A DNA stretch of 17,856 bases from Flammeovirgaceae bacterium (GCA_003229495.1 QIEB01000059.1:1-17856), one strand, 5' to 3'. Numbered from the stretch's first letter, positions 6,110 through 14,379 are shown. The notes: generated by a model not told the origin, from the sequence alone. Program-made: numbers and translations.

Positions 6110-9049
6110 CTATTTTCCAACAGTAATATTTACAGAATCTGAAATTTTACTAATTCCATGGTCAAATACCCTTGCTGTCAAAGCATAATGGCCTTCCGTA
6201 ATACCAGACATTGAATATGCGAATGGACTTGATGTGTCTATGCCAATTAATCTTCCATTCCTATAGAATTCCACTTTTGTAATACTTGAATCGCTGTCCC
6301 CAATATCTACCTTAATTGAAATAGTTACCCCCTCAGTAAAATTAGCGCCGCTAACAGGGTATTTAATAGCACAGGTTGATATATCCTTATCTTTTATATA
6401 CAATGCAACATCTGGCCTATCTGTTGAGATCCCGTCAATATTATATTTTTTCACCGAATCCCAGTGTGACCGGGTTCCTACCGGATGGGATGAAAAGTAA
6501 GGAATACCACCAGCATGTACTTCGTCTGCCTTAAAAGCAATGGAGCCAGATGCATGGATCCTGGAAAAATATCCGCTTGAAATTGAATTTCTTAATAAAG
6601 TAGTATCACTACCTACCCAGACAGCATATTTTAATCTATTCCCATTGTTCAGAATTCTGGTATTGTTTACCGCTTTAATTTTAGATACCTCTATAAAAAC
6701 TCTGTCGAATAAATCCCTTTCAGCAATCTTGTCGACTATACTTTGGTACACCGCAGTACCTGGAGCAGGAATAAGTTTATCCATTTTTGTGTCCATTGAA
6801 ATAATGGAGTTTTCCGGAGCATTATTCAAAAAGAAATCCAGAAATTCATCTAATGTGGGGACCTTTTCCGCTGCGTATTCACTACTAAAATGACTACCTG
6901 CATCAAGAGTCTTTATTTGCGCAAGTGTTTTGCTATTTACCGGAATATTTGTACTACCAAAAACTGTTTCTGCATCCGTGGTCCTGTCCAGTGTTTTATC
7001 ATGCATCAACACGATTTCACCATCTGCTGTTAGGTTAAGATCGGTTTCCCAGTCGAAATTATTATCGGCACATTTTCTAAACGCAGCCAAAGTGTTTTCG
7101 GGGGCCCATAGTTTCCCGCCCCGGTGTGCCATAATAGCTATTCCTGTTTCGGCTGGTTGTCCATCCAGTAAAAGGACTGCATCTCTCCCTTTTAAGGCGC
7201 CAGGAGCAGTAAATGTATAATCAGTTCCAGTCCCGGTAATATCAGGTTGATTGTAATATGAGCCTGTTGATGGATCGAACCATTCCCCCACATAGCGAAC
7301 CCCACTGTTTAATTCTAAGGAAACTCCGGGTGTAGAATTTTTATCTATCGAGCAAGTAGTATGGGTTTCAAAAGTTGAGATACCTACATCTTGAAAATCA
7401 TTTGGTTCATAATTAATTTCACCAACTGTTGCATTAGGATGATAGACGATATATTTATCATCTAAACTGTCATAGGCCACTTGTATCTGGCCTGGCGCTG
7501 AAGGGCCATTAATCGCCTTATAATCAGCTGGTCTATAATCAGCAATATCAATATCATGGTTGTTAAAAAAGTCCTTTATATGATGTATATCGTTCAATCC
7601 CTTTAATTCAGCGGTAACTATTTCCATGCCTGTATTGTAAGCTACTTCCTCAAATGCTTTATTGTATGGAATAATAGCTCCATAGCCGCCGCCATAGCAG
7701 GAATAGCCGCCGGATAAAAGGTCTGTCCAGAATATGCGTCGGTAATAATATTCAGGATCCCCGGCGTTAGGTGTGGAGGCGTTTCTGTTATACCAAATAT
7801 CAACAACTTCATAAGTATCTTCGCCATGGAAAACAGGCACATTTCTGACATTATCTTTATTATAATATGATTCAACATGGTATCCACTGATATCACTTAT
7901 TGCTTCATCATGAATATAGCAATTTCCCATACCGGCATAAAACATTGAGTCATACGGGTCATACTCATCATTACCAGTGCCTATACATTTCATGGTCTCA
8001 AAGGGATCGTTTTCATAGAGCCAGCTTAGCCATTCTTTACCAAGAGCATAGTTGGCCTCAATCATTGCCTTTGGATATTTTGGCCCTTCAACATCTGAAA
8101 AACGAATATCATACACTATCTGAAAATTGACATTCGGGAATGCACTAAAACGGGCAACGGTGTATGTCCAAAAATTTTTCTCTGTATTGTCTAATCCCCG
8201 TCCATCATCCAAATATCCGTCGGTGCCGTCAAAATATCTTGCCCAGTCCCCGGTTTTGGGAGAAATAATTAATTCAAAATACAGGCCGGGAAAGGTGTTT
8301 ATTGCATACTGCAATCTGGTATCTGTTGCAAGCATTTGTTCTAAGTCATATTCCTTTTTGTCACCGGTTTTTGATTGATCTTTAAAGGGCCAATTTGGCC
8401 TTGGGTAATTATAAGGACCCAATGTTGTTGATCCGTCCCAACCACTATAACCGCCAAAAGCGCCTGCCCGCATTAGGGTAGTGCCCTTTTCCACCGAATT
8501 TAGCATAACCGCGTCCCAGTCTCCTGCGCCTCCTTTAGAGTGGTCAGGTTCCTTGGTCCAGATTTTATCCATTAAGGTGTATTGTGTGTCACCAAAAGCT
8601 AAAAATGCAGTGCCTGCATTTCTTTCAACAGCCCACCTGGCGGGGTTATCCGGGTGTTTTCTTAATTTGCCCTCTAGTCTAAAATCTCTGTCTGAGACGT
8701 AAAATCTGCCGTCTGTGGTACTATTAAATTCAATTCCAGCACTGTCTGTAACTGTCCACCGCCAGGGGCCTTCTTTGGTTACATATAATCTTGCTTTCCA
8801 TAGTGCACCATCCTCACCCCTGCCATCGCCATCATAAAAAGCTTTCACTTTTATACTTGTTTGTTCATTTACAAAACGTACAATGGGAAATTTTGAATAT
8901 CTGATGGCAGCGGCAGGAAGATCGGTGCCGGTTAGGGTTACTTCATGAATTCCGTACAACCTGGCCTCATTGTCTCCTGTAGTAAAGTTTTGGCCGAATG
9001 AAAATTGATTTATTAATAAAGTACCAACCAGAATTATACATATTTTCAT
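6110..9049 (-). CDS. Secreted fusion: DUF5060/apiosidase-like glycoside hydrolase + GDPD phosphodiesterase + Ig-like domain
   Basis: With the ATG at 9049 the protein has 979 residues and begins with a signal peptide (MKICIILVGTLLINQFSFGQ). A TTG eight codons upstream would only lengthen the leader. Domains in order: a DUF5060 beta-sandwich (about 27-122); a TIM-barrel glycoside hydrolase of the DUF4038/GH140-like kind (about 125-510) with a likely nucleophile in FHGED (Glu410); the C-terminal beta domain usually named collagen-binding (about 515-628, WFDPSTG); a GDPD domain (about 637-888) with AHRG (His642), PENT, ETD (Glu668, Asp670) and MHD (His683); and a Big_7-type Ig domain (about 893-979). 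The GDPD part should cleave glycerophosphodiesters with a divalent metal; the barrel should cut a glycoside. The usual Asn-Glu acid/base pair is absent from the expected place (YDIRFSD, 313-319). There is no T9SS tag, so export is probably to the periplasm. It is last in a run with MarR, SnoaL-like and pirin genes. Confidence 0.85.
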   Translation of the reverse strand: MKICIILVGTLLINQFSFGQNFTTGDNEARLYGIHEVTLTGTDLPAAAIRYSKFPIVRFVNEQTSIKVKAFYDGDGRGEDGALWKARLYVTKEGPWRWTVTDSAGIEFNSTTDGRFYVSDRDFRLEGKLRKHPDNPARWAVERNAGTAFLAFGDTQYTLMDKIWTKEPDHSKGGAGDWDAVMLNSVEKGTTLMRAGAFGGYSGWDGSTTLGPYNYPRPNWPFKDQSKTGDKKEYDLEQMLATDTRLQYAINTFPGLYFELIISPKTGDWARYFDGTDGYLDDGRGLDNTEKNFWTYTVARFSAFPNVNFQIVYDIRFSDVEGPKYPKAMIEANYALGKEWLSWLYENDPFETMKCIGTGNDEYDPYDSMFYAGMGNCYIHDEAISDISGYHVESYYNKDNVRNVPVFHGEDTYEVVDIWYNRNASTPNAGDPEYYYRRIFWTDLLSGGYSCYGGGYGAIIPYNKAFEEVAYNTGMEIVTAELKGLNDIHHIKDFFNNHDIDIADYRPADYKAINGPSAPGQIQVAYDSLDDKYIVYHPNATVGEINYEPNDFQDVGISTFETHTTCSIDKNSTPGVSLELNSGVRYVGEWFDPSTGSYYNQPDITGTGTDYTFTAPGALKGRDAVLLLDGQPAETGIAIMAHRGGKLWAPENTLAAFRKCADNNFDWETDLNLTADGEIVLMHDKTLDRTTDAETVFGSTNIPVNSKTLAQIKTLDAGSHFSSEYAAEKVPTLDEFLDFFLNNAPENSIISMDTKMDKLIPAPGTAVYQSIVDKIAERDLFDRVFIEVSKIKAVNNTRILNNGNRLKYAVWVGSDTTLLRNSISSGYFSRIHASGSIAFKADEVHAGGIPYFSSHPVGTRSHWDSVKKYNIDGISTDRPDVALYIKDKDISTCAIKYPVSGANFTEGVTISIKVDIGDSDSSITKVEFYRNGRLIGIDTSSPFAYSMSGITEGHYALTARVFDHGISKISDSVNITVGK

Positions 9050-9088
9050 GGTTTTGAATTTATGGCCGGTCAAGAATATAGCAATTAA

Positions 9089-10108
9089 CTATTTAATCTC
9101 CTCCCGGCCATCTGCATGTCTGGCAAATCGTCCCTTTTCCTTATGGTGAACCTGCTCCTTATCGGGCCAGGGCCAGCCTCCAAATTTTGTCTCTTGATAG
9201 TCCATAAATGCCTGACGAATCTCTTCCGCAGTATTCATTACAAAAGGGCCATGCTGAACCACAGGTTCATTTATTGGCTTCCCTTGAAGCATTAAGAAAT
9301 AAGCATCCTTATCCCCGTTTTCTATGACTATGTCTTCCGTGGAATTCAATTGGATTAGGTGGTTCTCATCAACGATTTCGCTTTCAATAGATATTTTGCT
9401 TCCTCGGTAGAAATAGAGGACCCTGTTGACTTCACCTTGAGCCGCTGGAAGCGTCCACTTTGCATTAGCATCCATTTTTATGGTTAACACGGCTACCATA
9501 TTATCAGGAATTGCCGCCCAGGAATTAGGTGTGGGTACTGGTGCATGAACATTCTTGAAATTTCCCGCAATCACATCAATTAAGGTAGATTTTCCCTTCT
9601 CATCCTTTTCTGAAACCACCGGAATCGTTTCCTTCCATAGCATTTTAAAATGCGGCTCTACGAACTTACTTGCTTTTGGAAGATTTAGCCAAACCTGAAA
9701 TATTTCCAGTGGGTTTTCCCTGTCTTTATAGATTAGTGGGAACATCTCAGAATGTTGAACTCCTTTACCTGCAGTCATCCACTGTACGTCTCCTTCGCCA
9801 AATCGTCCGGCAGCTCCTAAAGAATCAGAATGGTCCACAACACCTTCCTTATTAATGGTGATGGTCTCAAACCCTCGATGCGGATGATAAGGAAAGCCGG
9901 GAATGGTACGGCCATGATACATTCGCCAGCCATCCTTAATAGTAAAGTCCTGTCCAATATTTCTGCCTTTCAAAAGTGAATGGTCAGGTCCCATTTCATC
10001 GTCTCCTTTGGGGTATTCATCCCGGTGGTATGCACAAAACAAAAAAGGGTCCTGAGTTTCCCAGGGAAAATTTAATGGTTTAACCGCAATAATTTTATTG
10101 GTATTCAT
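9089..10108 (-). CDS. Pirin family protein
   Basis: The 339-residue protein has the pirin bicupin pattern. The N-terminal cupin carries the metal ligands His75 and His77 in YHPHRGFET, and His119 and Glu121 in GKGVQHSEM, matching the four ligands of human pirin. Some bacterial pirins have quercetin 2,3-dioxygenase activity, while others act as redox-linked regulators; sequence does not separate these. No signal peptide is present, so it is cytosolic. It is somewhat longer than typical members (about 230-300 residues), with extra C-terminal sequence (KEKGRFARHADGREEIK). It lies 36 bases downstream of the SnoaL-like gene and 39 upstream of the GH-GDPD gene, all on the minus strand below a MarR gene. 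MarR with pirin is a familiar stress-type pairing. Confidence 0.93.
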   Translation of the reverse strand: MNTNKIIAVKPLNFPWETQDPFLFCAYHRDEYPKGDDEMGPDHSLLKGRNIGQDFTIKDGWRMYHGRTIPGFPYHPHRGFETITINKEGVVDHSDSLGAAGRFGEGDVQWMTAGKGVQHSEMFPLIYKDRENPLEIFQVWLNLPKASKFVEPHFKMLWKETIPVVSEKDEKGKSTLIDVIAGNFKNVHAPVPTPNSWAAIPDNMVAVLTIKMDANAKWTLPAAQGEVNRVLYFYRGSKISIESEIVDENHLIQLNSTEDIVIENGDKDAYFLMLQGKPINEPVVQHGPFVMNTAEEIRQAFMDYQETKFGGWPWPDKEQVHHKEKGRFARHADGREEIK

Positions 10109-10144
10109 TTGTTCTTTTGCCTAGTTCATGGGCGTGATTAAAAA

Positions 10145-10507
10145 TCAGCCAGGTAAATTATAATAAAATCGCTCTTCAATAATTTGATCACCCTGCCACT
10201 TCTGTCGGGCGATTTGTTCCAATTTTGTTGGTGTTCCACCCTGAAAGGTTACTTCCATCCATGATTCTACCATGGTAATACCCTCCTCTTCATTGGATGC
10301 GATTGCCACTACCCCACCACCATGCCATGCCTGAACACTGGCCAGGAATTTTTTTTCTGCTTCCCGGTTGGTAGCTTTGCCTTCACGTATCTCGCCGGTG
10401 GCCTCAATCATTACTACATCCTCATGGTAATACTGTTCAAATGCCTCCAATAGTTGTCCTTTTGACATTTGTTCCTGGATGTCTTTTGCTTTTTCTGAAT
10501 AATTCAT
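10145..10507 (-). CDS. SnoaL-like / NTF2-fold protein
   Basis: The 120-residue product has the layout of a small NTF2-like cone: an N-terminal helix (KAKDIQEQMSKGQLLEAFEQYY), then HEDVVMIEATGEIREGK, a second helical region with NREAEKKFLASV, and C-terminal strands ending QIIEERFYYNLPG. SnoaL-like proteins may be enzymes (cyclases, isomerases, hydrolases) or binding proteins. I see no residue set that picks one, though His28, Asp30 and Glu35 line up where ligand-pocket residues often lie. There is no signal peptide. It lies between the MarR gene (38-base gap) and the pirin gene (36-base gap), so it is probably in their operon and may handle a small reactive compound sensed by MarR. Confidence 0.75.
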   Translation of the reverse strand: MNYSEKAKDIQEQMSKGQLLEAFEQYYHEDVVMIEATGEIREGKATNREAEKKFLASVQAWHGGGVVAIASNEEEGITMVESWMEVTFQGGTPTKLEQIARQKWQGDQIIEERFYYNLPG

Positions 10508-10545
10508 TGGTTTTAGTTTTATTAGTTAAAAATTGGTAAAAGTTC

Positions 10546-10995
10546 TTATCCTCTCATTTTATCTAAGATCCTACTTAATTCACCTGCCTCCTTATTAGTT
10601 ATTTTTTCCTGATCAATCCATTGCTTTTTCAATAGAGGTTCAATTTTCTTTATCAATCTCATGCCTTTTTCTGTGATGGTGATGTCCAATTTTCTTCTGT
10701 TCTCTTCACATTCACTTCTGGTCACATATTCCTTAACAATCAACCGATCAATTAACCGGGTAAGGTCAGGGCCTTTATCAATCATCACCTCCTTAATATC
10801 ATATGCAGCACAGCTCTTTGGAAACCGCCCCTTTAAAATCCTCAAAACATTATACTGCTGGTGTGTAAGCTCAAAAGGTTTCAAAACCTCCTTTGTTCTA
10901 TCAACTAACCAGTTGGCGGTAAACATGATATTTAGATGAGCCTTCTGCCGAACACTAACAAACTTTCTTTGCTTTATCTCTTCTTCTATTTTCAT
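10546..10995 (-). CDS. MarR family transcriptional regulator
   Basis: The 149-residue protein has the MarR winged-helix plan. Flanking helices for dimer formation come first (HLNIMFTANWLVDRTKEVLKP, split around residue 25-40), then the start of the DNA-binding region (LTHQQYNVLRILKG), a recognition helix near GPDLTRLIDRLIVKEYVTR and the wing CEENRRKLDITITEKG. The basic wing and terminal helices are intact. MarR proteins usually repress their own operon and release DNA when bound by phenolic or oxidising compounds. It is first in a minus-strand run with SnoaL-like, pirin and GH-GDPD genes. A 12-bp palindrome lies 36 bases upstream of its start and is a natural operator candidate. The ATG at 10995 is preceded by GAGG about 10 bases upstream. 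Confidence 0.92.
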   Translation of the reverse strand: MKIEEEIKQRKFVSVRQKAHLNIMFTANWLVDRTKEVLKPFELTHQQYNVLRILKGRFPKSCAAYDIKEVMIDKGPDLTRLIDRLIVKEYVTRSECEENRRKLDITITEKGMRLIKKIEPLLKKQWIDQEKITNKEAGELSRILDKMRG

Positions 10996-11030
10996 CCTGT
11001 CAGAACCTCATTAATATGTTAGAACGATAT

Positions 11031-11042
11031 TTGTTTAAACAA
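11031..11042. promoter_or_regulatory. Candidate MarR operator (12-bp palindrome)
   Basis: TTGTTTAAACAA is a perfect inverted repeat of the TTG-N6-CAA kind that MarR dimers often bind. It lies 36 bases before the marR start and 181 bases before the divergent DUF3095 start, so it could control either. Only one copy was found. The palindrome is certain; the role is inferred from position. Confidence 0.4.
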
Positions 11043-11223
11043 GTTTTGTTTTTACTGGATTTCTGCAAATTATTTTTAGCTTTCACTTATTTGAAGTGAA
11101 TGAATCCCTATCGCCAGAAACTAATCAAAAATGGTGGGGACAAAGCTACTTTCAAATTAAGGGTTGAATGCTCTGCCCATGGAATCATTTAAAATATAAT
11201 TAGTAAATTAATACTCTATTCAT

Positions 11224-12402
11224 ATGCCTGGACCATATACCGATCAGTTTTATTCCGATCTACCGCTAAATGAGGTTTCCGTAAATGAGTTAGTGGCAGA
11301 CAGACAATGCTTTTTCCCTGTCCCTGATGACTGGCAGGTAATTATTACGGATATTAGAAATTCCACACAGGCGGTAAAAGATGGCCTACAACAGATAGTT
11401 AACCTGGTAGCCACCGGCAGTGTTATCGCCGGCCTCAATATTGCCCGAAAGGCCAATGCTTCTATACCATTTTTTTTCGGAGGCGATGGCGCCACGTTGA
11501 TAGTACCGGTATCTTTGCTTGACCAGTTAATGCAAGCCTTAAATGAACACCGGGAAAACACTTCTGAAAACTTTGATCTTGAACTCAGGGTGGGACACAT
11601 ACCGGTGGCTAAGATCTATCAAAATCAACATGAGTTGATTATCTCAAAAGTAAAGATGGGTGAAAAATTCTTTTTCCCTATTGTATTGGGAGATGGTCTG
11701 CAATACGCAGAACAAGTAGTGAAAGGTGGGGCTTTCGTTCCATATCTGCCTGATGCAAAAACAGCAACCCTGGACCTTACCGGAATGGAATGCCGGTGGA
11801 ACCGCATAAAACCACCGAAAAATTTGTTCGAAGTGGTTTGTTTACTGGCAGTGGCCCGGAATGATGAACATCAATCTATGATATTTAAAAAAGTGTTGGA
11901 TAAAATAGATGACATATACGGGCAACAGCATGCTAGAAACCCTATATCGGCTCGGAAGTTAAAACTAGAAGCAACATTGGGTAGGATAGGCATTGAAATG
12001 CGGGTAAAACTAGGCAGGTTTGCTCCCTTGTACCTGATGGTAAATTGGCTGATCACAATATTTGGCAGGCTTTACTTTCTATATGACAAAGGAGGCAAAA
12101 ATTACCTCAATCGCCTGGTAGAATTATCCAACACCTTAACCATCGATGGAAAGATCAACACAGTCATTTCAGGTACGGCGCAACAGCGAGAGTTGTTAGT
12201 CACTTCCCTGAATCAAATGGAGCAGGACGGTGAAATAATTTTTGGCTGGCATGTCAACAAGGAAAGCGTGATATCGTGTTACGTACGGGACCGGCTCGAC
12301 CAGCACATTCACTTTGTAGATGGATCTGATGGAGGATACACCCAGGCAGCCGGTATGTTGAAGAAAAAGGCCTCGCAACTGACCAACTTGACTATGCGTT
12401 AG
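11224..12402 (+). CDS. DUF3095 family protein with nucleotide-cyclase-like metal motifs
   Basis: The 392-residue protein matches the DUF3095 family in its layout, with no signal peptide or membrane segment apart from a hydrophobic stretch near 265-280. Near the N-terminus are ITDIRNST (Asp43) and FFFGGDGAT (Asp88). These resemble the two metal-binding loops of class III adenylate/guanylate cyclases (DIxGST and GD), and their 45-residue spacing is close to that of true cyclases. The later residues that choose and hold the base are not obvious, so catalysis is unproven. It may be an enzyme using another nucleotide or a dead sensor. The C-terminal half (about 210-390) has no motif I can name. 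The gene is divergent from marR and is followed 21 bases later by the GH5 gene, so the pair is probably co-transcribed. Confidence 0.75.
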   Translation: MPGPYTDQFYSDLPLNEVSVNELVADRQCFFPVPDDWQVIITDIRNSTQAVKDGLQQIVNLVATGSVIAGLNIARKANASIPFFFGGDGATLIVPVSLLDQLMQALNEHRENTSENFDLELRVGHIPVAKIYQNQHELIISKVKMGEKFFFPIVLGDGLQYAEQVVKGGAFVPYLPDAKTATLDLTGMECRWNRIKPPKNLFEVVCLLAVARNDEHQSMIFKKVLDKIDDIYGQQHARNPISARKLKLEATLGRIGIEMRVKLGRFAPLYLMVNWLITIFGRLYFLYDKGGKNYLNRLVELSNTLTIDGKINTVISGTAQQRELLVTSLNQMEQDGEIIFGWHVNKESVISCYVRDRLDQHIHFVDGSDGGYTQAAGMLKKKASQLTNLTMR

Positions 12403-12423
12403 AATTAGTACTGGATTAGCATA

Positions 12424-14379
12424 ATGAAACAACAGTTTATTTCAGTTATTATAGGGTTGTTGGTTTTAACTACCCCAGCAACGTTCGCACAGGATGTGCC
12501 ATTTAATAGAGGAATCAACCTGACCAATTGGTTTCAGGCCCCCAGTGCACACCAGATCCAATTTAGCAGGTATACCCTCAAGGATTTTCAAAATATTCAA
12601 AGTCTTGGCTCTGATGCCATCAGACTGCCCATCAATCTTCATGCAATGACCGATGGGGCACCGGGTTACATACTTGACCCCCTGTTTTTTGAATTTCTGG
12701 ATCAGGCCGTTGATTGGGCCGAAGCACTTGGAATTTACCTTATTCTGGACAATCATACCTTCAATCCAGCTGTGGGTACTGATCCGAACATAGGAACGAT
12801 CTTAGAAACTGTATGGACCCAGATGGCCGAGCATTACCAAGACAGGTCCTCTTTTTTGATATATGAGGTGCTGAATGAACCCAATGGAGTCAGTGATCAG
12901 CAGTGGAATTCTATCCAACAATCAGTGGTGGACGCCATAAGAACAGTAGATCAGGACCACTTCATTGTCATCGGGCCAGCCAATTGGAACAGCTTCAAAA
13001 ATCTTAAAGAAATGCCAGTATACACTCAGGACAAGTTGATCTATACTTTTCATTTCTACGACCCCTTCGTATTTACTCACCAGGGGGCAAGTTGGACGAA
13101 CCCATCTATGGAAAATTTAGCAAATGTCCCCTTCCCTTACGATGCAGCCAATATGCCGGTGTTTCCCGCCTCTTTGCTGGGAACATGGGTTGAGTCTGCT
13201 TTTAACAATTACCCAAATGTTGGCAATGTTGCCTATGTGAAATCTCTGATTGATATTGCCCTTCAGTTTAAAAATGATCGCGGAGTACCGGTTTATTGCG
13301 GTGAGTTCGGAGTATATATCCCAAACAGTGCTCCAACGGACCGGGTTATTTGGTATGAAACGGTAAGACAATATTTAGAGGAAAAAGGAATCCCCTGGAC
13401 CAGTTGGGATTATCAAGGAGGATTTGGCCTTTTCGAAGCGGGAGGAAATGATCTTTTCGAATACGACCTTAATGTTCCGATACTGGAGGCCTTGGGATTT
13501 AATGTTCCATCACAGTCAGAATACACCAAGCAGCCTGAAAACACGGGGTTTCCCATTTATACGGACTTTATCGGTGAAAATTTTCTGGAATCAAGCTCCG
13601 GTGAAAGTGAAATCAATTATTACTCACAGGACAATCCAAATAATGGCAAATACTGCCTCCGCTGGGAGGACGCAGCTCAATTCCAGTTTATCGGGTTAGA
13701 GGCTAAACCAAATAAGGACCTATCAATACTAATGAGCCAACAGTATGCATTGGATTTTATGTTCAGGGGGAATTCTCCTGTCACCTTCGATTTGCGATTT
13801 ATGGACACTGATACTGAAGATCCACAAGATCACCCCTGGCGCATGCGATTTACCATTGATGAGAATGTGGTGGCCTTCGACAGTCGATGGCATCATTTAT
13901 TTATACCACTCTCGGATTTTTCAGAACAGGGAGCCTGGGAAGGGCAATGGTTTCCACCTGAAGGTAAATTTGATTGGGCGGAAATAGACCGGTTCGAGAT
14001 TGTAGCCGAAAATGAAGACCTGGGAAACGCTACCCTGTGGTTCGATAATGTTTATATTACCAATGTAGACACCGCCCAGGTAAATGATGATTCAGTGTTT
14101 GAAGACCTGGTGACTTCGGTAGATGATTCAGACTTACAAACCAGGATAAAAGTATACCCAAACCCAGTTGATAGTTATCTTATTATAGAAATTTCAAACT
14201 CACACTCAAACTCAAACTCAATTTATCAATTCATGGATAGTATGGGTCGAACAGTAATGTCATCAAATTTCCAGCAACGGGTAGAGGTCGATATCTCTCT
14301 GCTTCCAGCGGGGATGTATTTGGTAAAAGTTTCTGATGGGTTGGGGGATTTTGACTTTCGGAAAATATTGAAAAAGTAG
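12424..14379 (+). CDS. Secreted GH5 glycoside hydrolase (endoglucanase-like) with T9SS tag
   Basis: The 651-residue protein starts with a signal peptide (to Ala-Gln, residue 23). A GH5 TIM barrel covers about 25-360: RGINLTNWF, IRLPI, LDNHT, the acid/base in LNEPN (Glu152), HFYDP, the nucleophile in YCGEFG (Glu294) and WTSWDY. GH5 enzymes cleave beta-glucans, beta-mannans or related polysaccharides with retention. The WF after RGINLTN and the NEP block suit a cellulase-like subfamily, but substrate cannot be fixed. Residues about 370-547 form a beta-sandwich with aromatic residues (PWRMRF, WEGQWFPPEG, LWFDNVYI), probably carbohydrate-binding. Residues 576-651 (KVYPNPV to FRKILKK) are a type A T9SS sorting domain, so the enzyme should be secreted or fixed to the cell surface. 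A TCAAAC hexamer array lies inside this tag. It follows the DUF3095 gene by 21 bases. Confidence 0.93.
   Translation: MKQQFISVIIGLLVLTTPATFAQDVPFNRGINLTNWFQAPSAHQIQFSRYTLKDFQNIQSLGSDAIRLPINLHAMTDGAPGYILDPLFFEFLDQAVDWAEALGIYLILDNHTFNPAVGTDPNIGTILETVWTQMAEHYQDRSSFLIYEVLNEPNGVSDQQWNSIQQSVVDAIRTVDQDHFIVIGPANWNSFKNLKEMPVYTQDKLIYTFHFYDPFVFTHQGASWTNPSMENLANVPFPYDAANMPVFPASLLGTWVESAFNNYPNVGNVAYVKSLIDIALQFKNDRGVPVYCGEFGVYIPNSAPTDRVIWYETVRQYLEEKGIPWTSWDYQGGFGLFEAGGNDLFEYDLNVPILEALGFNVPSQSEYTKQPENTGFPIYTDFIGENFLESSSGESEINYYSQDNPNNGKYCLRWEDAAQFQFIGLEAKPNKDLSILMSQQYALDFMFRGNSPVTFDLRFMDTDTEDPQDHPWRMRFTIDENVVAFDSRWHHLFIPLSDFSEQGAWEGQWFPPEGKFDWAEIDRFEIVAENEDLGNATLWFDNVYITNVDTAQVNDDSVFEDLVTSVDDSDLQTRIKVYPNPVDSYLIIEISNSHSNSNSIYQFMDSMGRTVMSSNFQQRVEVDISLLPAGMYLVKVSDGLGDFDFRKILKK
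14194..14220 (+). repeat. TCAAAC hexamer array inside the GH5 sorting domain
   Basis: Four and a half copies of TCAAAC (the second reads TCACAC) lie in frame and encode alternating Ser and Asn/His (SNSHSNSNS). Because the unit is six bases, gain or loss of copies would keep the reading frame and only change the length of a loop between strands of the T9SS domain. It is a likely site of strand slippage. Confidence 0.8.

Noticed and set aside
8127..8702. Plus-strand open frames opposite the GH-GDPD gene
   Set aside because: They are antisense to a strongly supported multidomain protein and lack any recognisable domain.
11141..11148. CAAAGCTA, a minus-strand TAnnTTTG match, as marR promoter
   Set aside because: No TTG or TTTG lies at the proper distance upstream on that strand, so it may be chance.
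14194..14220. Short regular repeat considered as a CRISPR-like array
   Set aside because: The unit is a six-base coding microsatellite without spacers.
6110..14379. The two glycosidase genes considered as a polysaccharide utilization locus
   Set aside because: There is no SusC/SusD pair, no dedicated sugar sensor, and the two genes are in separate runs on opposite strands.
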